Shown here piece after piece: positions 1 through 13,283 of a DNA stretch of 64,000 nt. The notes below the pieces were generated by a model. It saw nothing but the letters and a program-made list of their open reading frames with translations. It had not been told where the DNA came from and made no database searches. The DNA lies in NCBI GenBank assembly GCA_011032825.1, contig JAADJZ010000018.1:496001-560000 (forward strand), written 5' to 3'. How positions within the stretch are numbered: position 1 is the first letter of the stretch; each line of letters begins with the position of its first letter. The position numbers and the translations under genes were made by a program. Source of the stretch: Massariosphaeria phaeospora. Its lineage: Eukaryota > Ascomycota > Dothideomycetes > Pleosporales.

Positions 1-1159
1 GCATGTTCTTGGTCAGGATAATGGGCAGGAAATACGCCAAAGCATATGTCACGGTCGTCGTGTTGAAGAAAATCTGCATGTGTAAGTGCGGTACGAAGAT
101 TTGCCGTTTAGCAACTTTACCAGTGCATAACCCCAGATCTTTATATCCCTCCCAGCACGGAAGAACTTTGCGGCAGAGAATGGTTCCGGATTGGCGTCAC
201 CACGATCTTTCTGCACGCGATCGATGATGAACTTGCCCTCCCGCTCGTTCAAAAAATTCCAGGACATATGAGCCTATTAGCTGCGTTAGCAAGAAGATAA
301 TACAGAAGGAATTCTAAACAAATTAGTACTTTATCAGGAAAGTCCACGAGAAACCAGTATCCAGCGACGCCCAGAACCATTGTCAGCACTCCTTCAATGA
401 TGAAGATCCACCTCCAGCCTGCTTTTCCTTGGAGGCCATGCATTTGCATGAGCTGTGACCTGTCAGTTCAGTTCAATGTCAGCAATCGGCGACATACCCC
501 ATACGCCAGGATACCAGCGCAACCCGAAGCCAGACTTCCGAGGACGTAGAAAACGGAGTATCGCTTTCCAACTTCGAATCGAGTATACCAGGTGCTGAGA
601 AGATAGACGCAGCTAGGGAAAAAGCCCGCTTCCAAGACGCCGAGGATCACCCTCAGCCCAGCGAGGGCCTGCCAGCTCTTGACGAAGCCCATGCCGAGCA
701 TAACAGCACCCCAGGCCGTGGTGATTGCAGCGAGATGGATGCGCGGGCCGATCTTGCGAACAATGACAGTCGATGGAGGCTGGAAGACAATATAGGTGGT
801 GAAGAAGACGAGCGTTACCACGGAGTAGCGCGAAACAGAGCCGTAGAGAGAATCCAGTTTCAATTCCAGTGTCATTCTAGGCGAAGTCAGCAAGAAGTGA
901 GTCGTAGTCGATAGCGTCATATCTACCCCGCGATGGCTGCCGATGAGAGATTCGTGCGGTCCATCAAGCTGATGCAGTACAGGACGCCGACAGTCACGAC
1001 CAGGCGCCGATCGACGCGGCGGAGGATTTTCTTCTGCTCATCGGGAGTGAACCATGTGTCTGACTCGTACTGGGCGGAATCGTCCCTGGATGGAATATCG
1101 TTGACCAGGTTTAGGACTTGCTTCTCATGGTCGGCCTCGTAGGCGCGCGGCTCGGCCAT
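1..1159 (-). CDS. MFS permease, Dal5/allantoate-type anion:cation symporter family (3' end cut by window edge)
   Basis: Five exons are seen (1159-927, 876-498, 452-330, 273-121, 73-1), all joined in frame with GT-AG introns of 47-56 nt; the C-terminal half lies outside the window. The start is the ATG at 1159, giving MAEPRAYEADHEKQ. A cytosolic N-terminus leads into the first membrane segment with LMDRTNLSSAAIAG, then a helix with VIVRKIGPR, the loop GLQGKAGWRWIFIIEG and a WNFLNEREG segment. This order is characteristic of the fungal anion:cation symporter branch of the major facilitator superfamily (allantoate, nicotinate, pantothenate and similar organic anion importers of the plasma membrane). 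The substrate cannot be told from the sequence. No regulatory sites were recognised. Confidence 0.88.
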
Positions 1160-4100
1160 GGCTGGACCAGACGTGGAGGGTGCGAGGAGGAGGGAGGGAC
1201 AGGTGTGAAGGAGTGGCAGGTGTGACGGAGTGGCAGGCGTGGAGAAGAGAAAGAGCGATGGAGGCGCAGGTGAAGGTGAATGTATAGGCAGAGATGGAAG
1301 GAGCACGGACCCAACAGCAATTACAAGATCACGGGCCTGGAGTAACGAGTAGGTACCCAGTTTCGAGATTCAGCTATTCGTCCGAGCTGGCGGCGCGCCT
1401 GGTGTTATAGGGGCCCCTCGCCCTTGCCATTGCCACCGTTACCCTGGCTCTTCCCTCGCAGGCTGTCCCACACACACCATGCCAAGCAGCCATGGCATCC
1501 GGCCCAGGTGGTGAGAGACGATTGTAGCGCGGCCAGCTTCGTCGGCCAGCCAGGGGCCAGCCAGCAGCACCCCAACGACCAACAACACAACAGGTAAGGC
1601 GTGCCCAGCACGTCGCAGAGCATCGGTGGCGTTGCGGCGAACAGCTGCACCAGCGGACACCGCCCGGGGTCGTGCGCTTCGCGAGATGCGGGGTTGGCGC
1701 TCATACTAGTACGCCCCTGCCGTGCTTCTTCGGTGAAGCCGTGCGACAGCCTTTTGTGACCGTTTGTCCTTTCGAGCTACCCTCTCGCCCTCTGTACGTG
1801 TCCTCCCCTCTATACGTCTCCTCCAACGCTCATCGCCTGCCACTGTCACGCCTGTCACGCTTCCGACACAGTGGGAGCCATCTCGCACCACACGGCATTG
1901 GAAAGGCCCGCAACCCTCGTCACCCCACTCGCCGAGTGTCCAGTCTTGGCGTGTACTGCCCCTCCCCTCCCGGCTTGTCCCCGCCTGTCGTTTCGTCCGG
2001 CACCACGGCGACACCCAGCCTGATGGGGAAGCTGAACGCCGCTGCCCGTCGTGGACAGCTGCACCCTCAACTCCAACCTCCGTCTGGGCTCTACAGTATC
2101 GACGTCAGCTATGTACTTGGAGGAACTGCCAGCCAATCCTTTTGGGCGCCCCTCACGGCATTAAGCGGGCTTCCGCGTTGCGACGGGCCGCCCGCGACCA
2201 CCTGACCCCGGACTCCTCTACCACCAGCATCTTGCTGTGCCAGGCAAGGCCATGACCTCCATCCAAGACAACGCCTCGTCAGGCCCGATTAACAGCTGTC
2301 ATCCCGCTATGGTGGAAGTCGTGCTCCCACATGGCTGTGACATGCATCTACGCCTCATATCCACCGCGCCCATGTACACTGGTACGACACTGGCGTTTTC
2401 CCATAGAGAATACTCATGTCGCTTACTTTTTCTCGCAATTACCCGGCATTATCAATCTTCATCTTGTGTGTCGTCGCCCTTAGTGTAAGGATTCTCAGCT
2501 TCGATATTCCACCAACACTGGGCCCGGTCAAGACCCACAGACCAACTTCTATCTTGCGTTTGAGATACCCACAGTCGATGTTGGAACAATTAGCTTTCCT
2601 AGCACGTTCCAACACACCGACAGTATCAGGATTCAAATAAATAGTCCGGAAGCTCCGCTGCATGTTGTTTTCCACTCTATGCATACCCAAAGTAGTCTCT
2701 CCAACATGATAAGACTTGGCGTCGAAAACGCACAGCTCCCTTCAATCTTTTGTAGTGACACTTATACCATGCACAGCCACCTGGTCTCTACCAAGCTAAG
2801 TCATGAGCTCAAGATCGCTGGACTTCACAAGGAAATGATACATCAATCATAACCTCAAATGCAGCTACATAGCCGAGGCATTTCCGGTTCGCATCTCGAC
2901 AACTTTCCATCACTTGACTCGCTTCTACGCATCAACTATCCTGGATAGAGAACGGTCGACGCGCCCCTCCGAATCCGAATCCCAGTCCCTTTATTCCATC
3001 AACGACAACATACTATGCGCTCGAGCTCGCGCACACGGTGACCCGACTGAGAACGCAGAGTGTGTATAGGTAACCGATGCTCCACCCCGCCAAGTGGAGG
3101 GCCACGTTATATAAAAGTGCGGAGTCTAGCTTTCAGACGGTGCACTACTGTCCGCAACCCCACAAAGAGCTAAAGTGCGTTTTGTCCGCACTTGAGGCGC
3201 CACTCTCGGAGCGGGGAGATCTCGACAATGATCAACAGCGCTTTTACAAATAGCTCGCGCATTAATCTGACCTCGGCCTCGTCTCCGCTCAGTAGTTTTT
3301 CAGCCACCAAAGATCGTGGCGATCATCACCTGCGACATCGAACCGTCCTGAAAACTGGGCTTGCAAGTCTCTCAATTCACCCACGGCCCACACCCCCGCT
3401 TACGCAAGAGCATCAAGATGCCAACGAATGCCACGGCTCCTCCATACATTCGGCATGAAAGCGTGTAGAAGCACATACAATGGAGCTGAGAATCGAAATT
3501 ACGAGGCTAGAGAAAAGGCACGTGAACAATAACGACTGCTTAAATGAATACATAGAGCCTACAAGTATGTCGTCAATACCATCCATCACTGCTACGCAGT
3601 AAATCTACAGCGTGTATCTACAATCCATCAAACGAGGCTCGTCCACGGGCTCGCGAAAACCCTTCTCCGTCTATAGTCAACGTTCCCTTAGTCCGTACAG
3701 TCCGCTCACAAGGCTGAATTAGCTGTGCGGGCCGCGACCCAACCCAACCCACGAAAACTATACCAGAACAGAACCCACACTACGATTCACAATGCGCAAT
3801 CAGATACAAATTCAATATATTGATTCTCAAGCAATCTAATGCAACGTGCTATCGAACATGACGAAGCATAGCATCACGAAGCCGGGTATCCATATCTCGT
3901 ACCCGAAAGCCCGCGATCCAGAGCAGTCCACCAGCAAGCCAACGCCCAGATCTCGCGCCGAAAGGCCATCAAGTCCATGCATATGCAGCCTCTTTACTAC
4001 GGAAAATGCTCACAAGGGAGACTTTGAAAGAGTGGGGTGGTGACGCCTGAGTTGCACCGGCACCAACGCCAATGCTTATGCAATTTAACAGGCAAACAGA

Positions 4101-4261
4101 GGAAAGAGCCAGAGGCGAATGCACAAGACAAAATAACATGGACAGAGAAGGTATGTAGGTGATGTATGAGAGAGGTTGTATAATCGTTGCAGAACCTTTC
4201 CTCCACTGAAGCGCGAAGGGTGGGTGGGAAATCCCATGTCCTTGCCGTTCGACGTCGATGA
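1160..4261. other. Intergenic, no gene supported (3.1 kb)
   Basis: Open frames here have no recognisable domain and arginine/serine/proline-rich composition typical of chance frames in GC-rich DNA. A TATATAAAAG core-promoter-like element lies near 3108 and a short hairpin near 3173-3194. I see no RNA gene or mobile element. Confidence 0.5.
3106..3458 (+). promoter_or_regulatory. Possible orphan promoter with short downstream frame
   Basis: TATATAAAAG at about 3108-3117 is followed by AAGTGCGG (about 3116-3123). Downstream an AAAGTGCG / CCGCACTT pair (about 3173-3194) could form a 7-8 bp hairpin with a small T-rich loop. An ATG at 3228 opens a 76-codon frame to 3458 with no recognised domain, signal peptide or membrane segment. 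It could be the 5' end of a short transcript or a chance TATA sequence. Nothing in the frame argues strongly for coding. Confidence 0.2.
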
Positions 4262-7200
4262 CTAGTAGGACTTGTATTTCTGCAAACAATTAGTACACAT
4301 CGAGTATAAATCCTCTCAATTGACTTACATTATCAATCTTGCGCCGACTGTCTGCGTCAAGCGCATTGCCCACGCCCAACAACGCATTGCTCACAGCCTT
4401 CGTAGCACCCACCGCCGGGCGGAGGATTACTGTAGGAGCCCGTCGCGCAAACGCACGCGCCATGCCGACACCAGTGCCTTCTTCCATGATCTCCGACGGA
4501 ATCGCGATGATGGCGTCTCGAGCAGTAAGCAAGTCGCGTTCGAGATGGCGTGCCGCAGAGCGCAGACCAGCCCTCACGCCAATCGGTTGGTTCGCGTAAT
4601 TAGACACTGCGCGAGGCTCTTCGGCGTCGGCTGAGGACGGATCGTCACTGTCCCAGTCGTAGTGGCCCGAGGAAGGGCGGCCTGGAGAACCGGCTTGTGG
4701 GCTTAGGAAAGTCTCGGCACCCTCCAGTAAGGTTTGCGTGCCGATAGCGACTTTGGCTCCCAAGCGAGCGACCTCCGAGGTGGTGTTCTTCGCAAAAGCA
4801 TAGACGCCCTTCTGGAGACTCCTCACAATGCGTCCATCCTTCTTGTATTCTCGCATTGGGATCACGACAAGATCGCGCATACCGCTGCCGACGTTGACGA
4901 GCGGACGAACAGCAGCCAGGCCGGAAAGCACACTCGGTAGCTGGTTACGTTTGACATCTGGCATCCATACATCATTCAGAGTTGTATGTAATTTGTCGAA
5001 GCTTATGATGCCGTATACAATAGCGTGTCTGAGTACGATATCTGCTCCATCAAGGATTAGGAAGTTCATGAACTCGGTAGTGTGGCCAGATCGGATACCG
5101 CCGTAATCGACTCGCTTCGGCTTGTAGTCCAGCTTCAGCGTGACAGCATTGACTTCGAGACGTTGTATGAATGGCTGGTCGGAAGGTGTGCTATTTTCCA
5201 GGGCGGAAGCGTCTTTAAACTCAAAGAACCGAGTTATGAAATCAAGTGCATCCTGATCGACATGTAATCGGAGAGGAAGGACTGTGACCTAAGCCTGAGT
5301 TAGTAGCCGTCATGTAGGGTATATGAAGATACACTTACTCGAATGACCAATTCAGAGGCTGCTAGGTCCGTGATCGGTTTTACTGTAAGTAGCTCGAGAT
5401 TGATCATCGGACGATTCAGCTCACGTCGGCTGGGTTCGAGCATGCAGGTAACAAATTTCCTCCAGGTTGAGGACGGAACGTGATCGTAGATCTCGAAGTC
5501 CCGGACTCGAACATCCACGGAATTCAACGTTTCACCTGAGTCGGGAGGGAAGACAATCAGGTCAACAGCTACTCCGCTTAGTTGGATAGCAATCTTCCTG
5601 TGCTTGCCTCGTTCCAACTTAAGTCGCTTCCGGGACTTCGTTGAGCTGCGCGGTCGAATGGTGGCTCCGGTACTCCTTGTAGCAGTTGAAGTTGCGTAGC
5701 TGCCTGTCTCGCTAGCAAGGTCGTCGATATCGCGGTTGATCTGTCTTGCAAGCGCTCCTCTCTCCTCTTTGACAGGGACACCAATCCAGACAGAGTTGAA
5801 AAGGTAGTCAGCTTCTACAAAGTCCTCTTCCTCATCTTCGTCGCGAGGCTTTCTCCTACGTTCTTCGGCCCGAGCTTCTACATCCTCTACCGCTTGCGCG
5901 ATGATACCGCGCGTTCGGGGCCAGTCGTATCCATCGAACAGGTTCCAAACGATGTTGACGTCTCGCACGCGCACTTTGAGCGGAGCACCTGGGACTTTGA
6001 ACTCGTTCGTCAGATGATACTGATTCTTTGAAGAATCCCACTTGCGGGCCTTGCCCTTGGGCTCCGAATCCGAATGCTTGAGATAACCCTGATCAAAGTT
6101 AAAATCTTGCTCGTCCTCGGCCACCTCGTATTGCTCTTGGAAGCTCTCTGAAAGACTTCGGTCGCCGCGCTGGCGGACTACCGGGGGTGGCGCAAGTGCA
6201 TCTAGCTCGTCTTCACCGAGCATGCTGTCACCCATATCCTCCTCTGTGGGAATTGATTCTGGGTTGTAAAAGCTTCCAACAAACTCTAGATTCGTGGGTA
6301 CGTCGTCAGCGACCAGGTCCGCACCTTCCATGAACTCGTCGTCTTCGACGGCATCTCCAGTGAAAGACTCCATCATCTGCTGCAGTGGAACCACGGTACG
6401 ATATCGTTCTCCCGTGCTCGGGGGACTTGGTGGCTGTAACCCGTTCAAGATCGCGATAAGCGTCTGCGTAGAGTCGGCGCACGATTCGAGGACGAACAAC
6501 TCATTTTTGAATTCTACGTCAACGATCTGTGGGTGATCTTTCCCGTCTCCTTCGACAGTCAGCTGCAATTTTGCAGCAGAGATCGAACTAAGAGACACAA
6601 AGCCCAGATTGTGAAGCTCAAGAAGGTGGGGATTTCCGGCAGCTGAGATGGACGACAATGTGGGTAGCTCACTCGTATTCTCAAGCCGGGCGATGTCGTC
6701 GATAGCGTGTATCGACGCTTTGCGAAGCTCAACGGCAACAGAGTATTTATCCTTTCCCTGATTGCCTTTGAAGTGCGCTTCAGTAAGCACAAATAAACCT
6801 TTCGCGGGGATGTGTCGTGGGTTTAAGCCTATCGCGCAACTTCTCAATAACAGGTCGATTTGCAGTGCTTTCGCACCACCTGTCGAGGGAGAACTTGTTT
6901 GTGAGGACTGTCTACTCAATGACTTGGGAGACGATGCAACCGTGATGGTAGCCACCGATGATGCCAGCCCCAGAGCTATATCATCCGCGGTGCCATCGTC
7001 TGAGATACCCAACGCCGCCATTATCGTTGAGACGCGATATTCTGCACAGACGTTGAATAGCTTCGCCTTTGCTACCGGCTCCATTTCGTCTCCCACCATG
7101 CGAACCATAATCATAGGTAGTTGATCTTGCCGACGAAGCTTAACGACTTCGTGTACTAGTATCTCGTCACCCCTACTGACAGTTGCGTTCCTAATTTCCG

Positions 7201-10200
7201 CTGCAAACAGAGCAGGAACTCCAACATGAGCGAATGAAGCATCTTGAAGCGCGACACTTATATCGCCTAGTCGCTCGTTGACGGCAAGACCTAACTCAAA
7301 TCGTTGTATGGTAGCAAGTGTCAAGATACCTGGGCGATCATCATCCGGAAGGTATTTCGTCACCTTCGACAGCCGTGCTACTTCATTACCGAGCGCCTCG
7401 AACGTCTTCATTTGATCAAGATCGGACAATCGTATCCCGACATTGCCCACCTCTACTCGTAGAACGGACCCTTTCCGACGCTGACGAAGTAGCGTGTCAA
7501 TTAGAATATCCTCATCATTCTCGTACGGATCCTTGGAAGGAGTGATCATTGAGATGAGCCGCGCCAAGTCTAGCTCTTCTGGCTGGAACAAATAGTTGAC
7601 AGTGGAATTCCGAAGTTCTACCATGAGTGGAGCGCCCACCTGCGAAGCATCCGTGTAGGGCCCGGAGAGTTGAACCTCTGACACTTTCAAACGCAGATTG
7701 TTTTCCCGGACTGCAATTCGCACAGATGTTGTTTGCAAGTGAACTGCACAGCTCTTCCCTTTGAGAACGAACGTGACCTCTCCAAACTGGACGTGGATCT
7801 TGGGTACGCCTGGCGATTTCGTTGCAGTGGGAGTTGGCGGCACATCACCAAAATGGACACCGCGCGGTCGCGCCCGAGTAGGGGAGATGACCGGGCTACC
7901 GATGGTATGGTTGGAAGCAATGGAGTTTCCAAGCTCTAGTATGCCACTGAATCCGCCAAAAGAGCTCAATCCCTCATCGAGCTTTTGCATGTCAAAAGCG
8001 ACCTTGACAGGACGTGTAACAATGGTGACTCGACTCTCCGTGGCTTGTTCATAGTCGATCTCAATATCATTGGCTGGTTGCTCTGTAAGTTTGCTCGTAG
8101 GTCGTTTGGACTTCGCCTTCGAGCTCTGGAAGGAAATGATGTCTGATCCAAGGGAGGAAAGATTGAACTTTCCAATAAGTAGTTTGGCTCGTGCTTTCGA
8201 CGTCGAGACCTGACTAGCAGCGCGTATAGATGAAAGACTGATTTTCAAAAGCGCATCTACTGGATTCAGTTCGAGGCCAGCTCTTGATCGGACTTGGTCT
8301 GATACCGACTCAGTCATGAGGCGTTCTATCCAGGCGATACCGACGTGTCGAATGGAAAGTTCAGCACTAGTTTGCGATATTTTAGGAGTTTTCTCTTTCG
8401 TCGAGACTTTCTCCTTAGTTTCGGGGCCGGACATTAATGCTTTCAGGAGCTTATCAACCAACTGTAACATAATGCGACCTGTGGAGAAATCAACATGTCC
8501 AACGAATGACCCTATCTCGATGCTCACCGCCGGGGAGATTTCTTGGTCCGCTGTTATGGTAGAAGCCCGTCCAGCCTGTGGTGTATCTAAAGGTGAACGC
8601 TTCCTAGCAGCTTCTTCTACTGATCCCTTCCTTCGGGACGACGTCGAATGTGCATAGCTAGAGAACGATCCGGGCATTTCCTGGAAAATCGAATCTTCAC
8701 CTATGTTTGGTGGCTGGAAGTCAAGACTAGACTCTTCTGTCTTTGACTCAGTTACGTGACCCTGTGTCTCATCTTCACCGAGTCCAAGAGGAAACCAAAT
8801 GATAACTTCGTCGATTGTCAAAAATGGCTTCGCGATTAGTGTTATCGCTTGGTCTTTCTTAGCTGCACCCATTTCCAGTTGCCGTGGCCGATTTGAAGAA
8901 GATAGGCTCTGTCTGCTACCGGGACGCGGCGTTTCGCATCCGTCATCTGCGTCGGGAAGCGGCCCGAGTATGCTTCCAGCAACCATTGCTTCTGGGATTG
9001 GTCCAGACGTGTCCGACCCGGTATCATGGCTTGACGTTGATGACGAATCCCAGCCACCAGGAACGTGTCGATGACGGCTCGCGTCGGGAGGAGCTGCACT
9101 CATAGCACTCATATACATGCTCTCAGCGTCGTCATGCGTGAACAACTTGGATTCAGTCATGTCTTCCTCTACTGGTGGCGAAGGAGAAGAGGGCTGACTG
9201 CCACTGGAAGTGCTATGGGATTCCTCCACTTCGGTCGGCTCTGTCGGGTCTTGGCTAGTTCTCGGTGTGATAGTTCCTTGTTTGGGCTTAGTCACTGGTG
9301 GGTTTGGTAACTCACGGTCCGAAAATGTTCCAGAGCGACCAAGGGCAGAAGCAGAAGGTAGTATCGATGAACCTTCGCTACCAGAAGGAGGAAATGGGAG
9401 CTCGTGGCTAGAGCCAGTTCTGTCCACCTCCCAGCGAACGGAGTGAGTAGCTGACGGTTGGGCAGTCCTGCTTTCATCCAGTGAGTTACCAAGAAGATCA
9501 TTGTGCATGGCATAATCCAGTAAACCTTCGTCATCATACAGAATACTGCTAGCGCTCATGTGGTCAGCTGCAAGAGCATGTTGTGATTGTATGAGCATGT
9601 CACTGCTAGTACTGTCGTCCAGACCATCTTCAGAGCCTGCATCGGCGAACCTGTCTTCGTCAGTGGTAAGGACTGAGGAAGCAAGACGAGTCCGCCCAGG
9701 AGAATGCATGACTGGTGAAGGTGAGATATCATCTTCTTGGATGTTTGAAGTCGAGGAATGTATCGAAGTACTTCCATTTTCAGATGCGTTTATACCTGAA
9801 GCTTCTTGGTCGGAGAAACGACCACTCGAGGGTTCGCTTCGAGACCTTTGGTTGGAAGACGCTTCAGATCGGGTGTCTACAGGAGACGACGGACTGGATG
9901 ATTGTGACCTTGACGCAAAGTTGTCCGCATCTGATATCAACCGCGCGCATATGTTCTCAATCCGCATACGGCGCTTTCCGAGCTTGGAAGCTGGATCTTT
10001 GGCTGGCGCGATCGAGGCCGAAATATCAATCTTAGCATCCGGAGATGTTACTGAGTCGATGGAGATTTGGTTAATGTGAAAATGGAGGGAGACGAATGGG
10101 TCTTCGTTATCGCTAGAGCTCGGGGGCTCGGGGGGGAACTGATCCTCCACCTCGATGTCAATATGGTTCACTACGATCCGCAATCGGTCCAGAGCTGTAT

Positions 10201-10898
10201 TCAGCATGTTCCGGAGGTAGGTAGGGAGAGCCAAAGGAGCTCCCATCCCTGCCGCACTCTCGTCGTCGCCATCCTCACTAGAACTGACAGACTCCTGAAG
10301 GTATTCGGACTGGGTATGCAGTTGTTCTTCCAACTCGCGGATCTCCTCGTCAGGTTCCTCCCGTAGGAAAGACTGCGCAAGATCGTCAACGGTCGGTAAA
10401 GCGTCGTCTGCATCATCAGAGATGTCGCTTGAACTCTCATCTGGAGCTGGCGCTGATGGCCTTGGACGGAGTGACGCTGACGGCTGTCGACGCCCCTGTG
10501 TTTCTTTACCGCGATAGTGCGCCGAATCCTCTGCCAACGTAGCGTGTACTTGAATCCCGTCTACCTCGATTATTATCTGCGGAACCCCAAAGTCTAAAAC
10601 GAACGTTACGCGCAGAACCGAGGCTTTGGCCTTCGAAAGGTGGATTTCAGGAGGAAGCTTCAGGTGGAGAAGTGCGACGAGTTTCTGTCCGATTTGATTA
10701 GTACGTAACCTGGAACCCAGCGTAGATAGTGCTTGCCTTGATATGCAACCCCACATCTCGAACTTCGAGCGTGGTCTTCTTGCCGACGTCGACACTCACA
10801 AACTCGGCGGGGTCTTTGTCGAGTATATCGATATGCCGGAGCCCGAAGAGCAAAAGCCGCTTGCCGATGGACGAGGACACGGCCGCGAGGAAGGCCAT
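4262..10898 (-). CDS. ATG2: Autophagy-related protein 2, lipid-transfer protein
   Basis: Atg2 is a rod-shaped bridge-like lipid-transfer protein that, with Atg18 and Atg9, tethers the ER to the growing phagophore and moves phospholipids into it. Four exons (10898-10737, 10684-5339, 5288-4329, 4279-4262) join in phase 0 to give 2161 residues, normal for filamentous fungi. The N-terminal chorein-type region carries [11 protein letters not shown] around residues 56-66. The centre holds long acidic Ser-rich low-complexity stretches. The C-terminal region contains the conserved [14 protein letters not shown] followed by [16 protein letters not shown], and a last exon encoding only KYKSY. Introns 2 and 3 are ordinary GT-AG (50 and 49 nt). 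Intron 1 (10736-10685, 52 nt) begins GC rather than GT, with a TACTAAT branch site and CAG acceptor; no nearby GT donor restores the frame. The start ATG at 10898 gives [14 protein letters not shown]. Confidence 0.95.
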
Positions 10899-11491
10899 GG
10901 TTGTCCGAGGTGGGCGGTGCGTGTACGTGGTAGGCAATAAGAGCGCCTACCGCTGGGCGGGAGAGCCCTCCATAAAGTAACGTAACCCCAGCAACGGCGG
11001 ACGGTGGGGTGTGATAGCTTTGGTATATAAATGGGTGCAGCGAAAGATATACGGTCGCGCAGGAAGCTGCCCAGGTGTACGCGTTTGCCGTCTGAACTCT
11101 ACGAAACGGCGGATTAGAGGGCGTTTGCAGGCCAAGGAATAGCGACGAGTGTGGCGAGCATTCACTTGTCTGCAGGTGCAGGAGTAATCACGGGGGAGGT
11201 GCCGTCCACGGGTTTAGGGTTTGGGTTTGGCAGTGAGCCGGCCTAGGGCTGGTGATGCAGTCGAACGGTGCAACCCCCCGCGTCGCCGACCCGCAGTTGA
11301 GCCCGGGCCACCGTTATCGCACGTGCCGATAAGAGTGCGGGACCGAGGTCGGGAGCCAACACCCTGCTATTTCGGGCTAAATGCGCTTACGTCAGCACAG
11401 GTGCCTAGATGGTAGCTCAAGACATGAACCTCACCGCCGTTCTTCTCATCCTCTACGACTCATCTTCCGACCAAAGCAACTCGAGTACAGA
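10899..11491. promoter_or_regulatory. Divergent promoter region, ATG2 / adenosine deaminase
   Basis: 593 bp separate the two divergent start codons. A telobox-like run, GGTTTAGGGTTTGGG, lies at 11211-11225. It resembles Tbf1/Myb-type TTAGGG sites, but function is inference. No gene is seen. Confidence 0.4.
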
Positions 11492-13283
11492 ATGGCAACC
11501 GAGGCTGTAGCAAATGACGAGGCCTGGGAACAGGCCGAAGGCGTCCCCAGCCTCAGCGACCCATTCATGCAAAAGTATCTCGCAGGCAGAGATGCACTTG
11601 TAGAGCAAGAAAAGAAACAACGAAGTGGTCCGTCAGTCTAGGCATCATGTTTTCTAATAGCTGAAGCAGGTCTGACAACCTTCAGACCACCTGTTCCGGC
11701 AGAACCTTTCTCCAACAGCTGCCGAAGCCTGCGCCATAGTCTCCCAAATCCGGTTCTCAGAGCAGCAATCCATTTGGACCAGAGAATACGAAGACAGTCT
11801 AGCTTCACAGCATGTAGACGTCTTCCCCGGAATGATGTTCTCGCTGGCCAAGGATCGTATTGAGAAGAGCAAGCTCTGGCAGATCGTAAAGAAGATGCCA
11901 AAGGGCGCATTACTTCATTGCCATCTCGAGGCAATGGTTGATTTAGACTGGGCGTTGGACGAGGCATTCGCTACTGAAGGGGTGTGTATCAGGAGTGACA
12001 AGGCTCTGTCAAGTGATGAAGCGAGGCTGCGAGGCGACTTCTCCTTCACATACTCGAAGTCGGCGAGCAAGGACGACATCTCCATCTGGACTGACGAGTA
12101 TGCTTCAAATAAGCCCGTTTTGATCACAGCAGCCGCGGATAGCTTTCCAGACGGCGGACGCGAAGGATTCATCGAATGGGTACGATCACGGACTTCAATC
12201 ACTCCCGAAGAGCACCTCAAGCACCACGAAGGACCGAATGAAGCCTGGCGCAAGTTCATGTCTTGCTTTCCAATTCTAGGATCGCTGATCTACTACGAGC
12301 CAATCTACCGCAAATTTGTCCGTAAGATGTGCAAAGAGTTGTTGGACGACGGCGTCTTTTACGTAGATATACGGTCTGCATTCTACACTCCGTACAGATG
12401 TACTGGGCAGGCGGACTTTGACCCCGACTTCTTCAACATGCTTGATCACCTGGACGAGGAGATCAGTAACTTCAAAGCTTCGGAAGAAGGCAAAGAGTTC
12501 TGGGGCGCCCGTATGATCTGGACAACGATTCGAGCCTTTGACAAACGACAAGTTGTTGAAAGCATGAAACAGTGCATCGAGATGAAACTTGAATTCCCAG
12601 AGCTCATCGCCGGCTATGATCTCGTAGGGCAAGAGGACCTCGGCCGCCCTCTGCAAGACCTAGCACCAGAGCTGTTCTTTTTCAAAAAGAAGTGTGCCGA
12701 AGCCGGAGTTGACATACCATTCTTCTTTCATGCGGGCGAGACCCTCGGAGACGGTGACTCAGTCGACGAAAACCTCTTTGACGCCATCCTCCTTGGGACG
12801 CGGCGAATCGGTCACGGCTTCTCGCTCTACAAACACCCCCTTCTCATCGACATGGTCAAGGAAAAGAAGATCCTTATCGAAAGCTGTCCAGTCTCAAACG
12901 AAGTCTTGAGGCTCTGCGGCAGCATCAAATCGCATCCTCTCCCCGCACTGCTTGCTCGCGGTGTCTGCTGCTCTCTTAGCAACGACGACCCGTCTATTCT
13001 CGGTCAGCAGAAATTGGGCATGTCACACGACTTCTGGCAGGCGCTACAAGGTTGGGAGAACCTGGGACTTGAAGGCCTTGGCTCGCTTGCCGAGAACAGT
13101 GTACGGTGGGCGAGTTTCGAGGACTACAGTGCGAAGGAGTGGACGCAGGATATTAAGGACGGGACTATGGGGAAGGGAATTCGCGCACAGAGGCTGAAGG
13201 ACTGGATGGTCAAGTGGGAGAAGTACTGTGCTTGGATTGTGGACGAGTTTGGGGTCGACGAGAACTTGAACCCTGAGGAGTGA
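11492..13283 (+). CDS. Adenosine deaminase-related growth factor (ADGF/CECR1-type) family protein
   Basis: Predicted to deaminate adenosine/deoxyadenosine to inosine in purine salvage. Two exons (11492-11627, 11686-13283) give 577 residues. Zinc and catalytic motifs of the adenosine deaminase barrel are all visible: LLHCHLEA (His123, His125), FFHAGET, RIGHGFSLYKHP, ESCPVSNEVL and SNDDPSIL. The N-terminal extension before the barrel (QEKKQRSDHLFRQ) is typical of the ADGF branch rather than classical ADA. Unlike animal ADGFs there is no signal peptide, so the protein is probably cytosolic. The intron donor is a weak GTCCGT; I chose it because it restores the family SDHLFRQ joint and skips an in-frame TGA at 11673. 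The gene diverges from ATG2. The GCN and AMP-deaminase families were considered but the motif set fits ADA/ADGF best. Confidence 0.92.

Noticed and set aside
1672..2255. Overlapping long frames of 160-177 codons on the plus strand
   Set aside because: They begin at non-ATG codons or have Arg/Ser/Pro-rich composition, overlap one another in different frames, and contain no recognisable domain.
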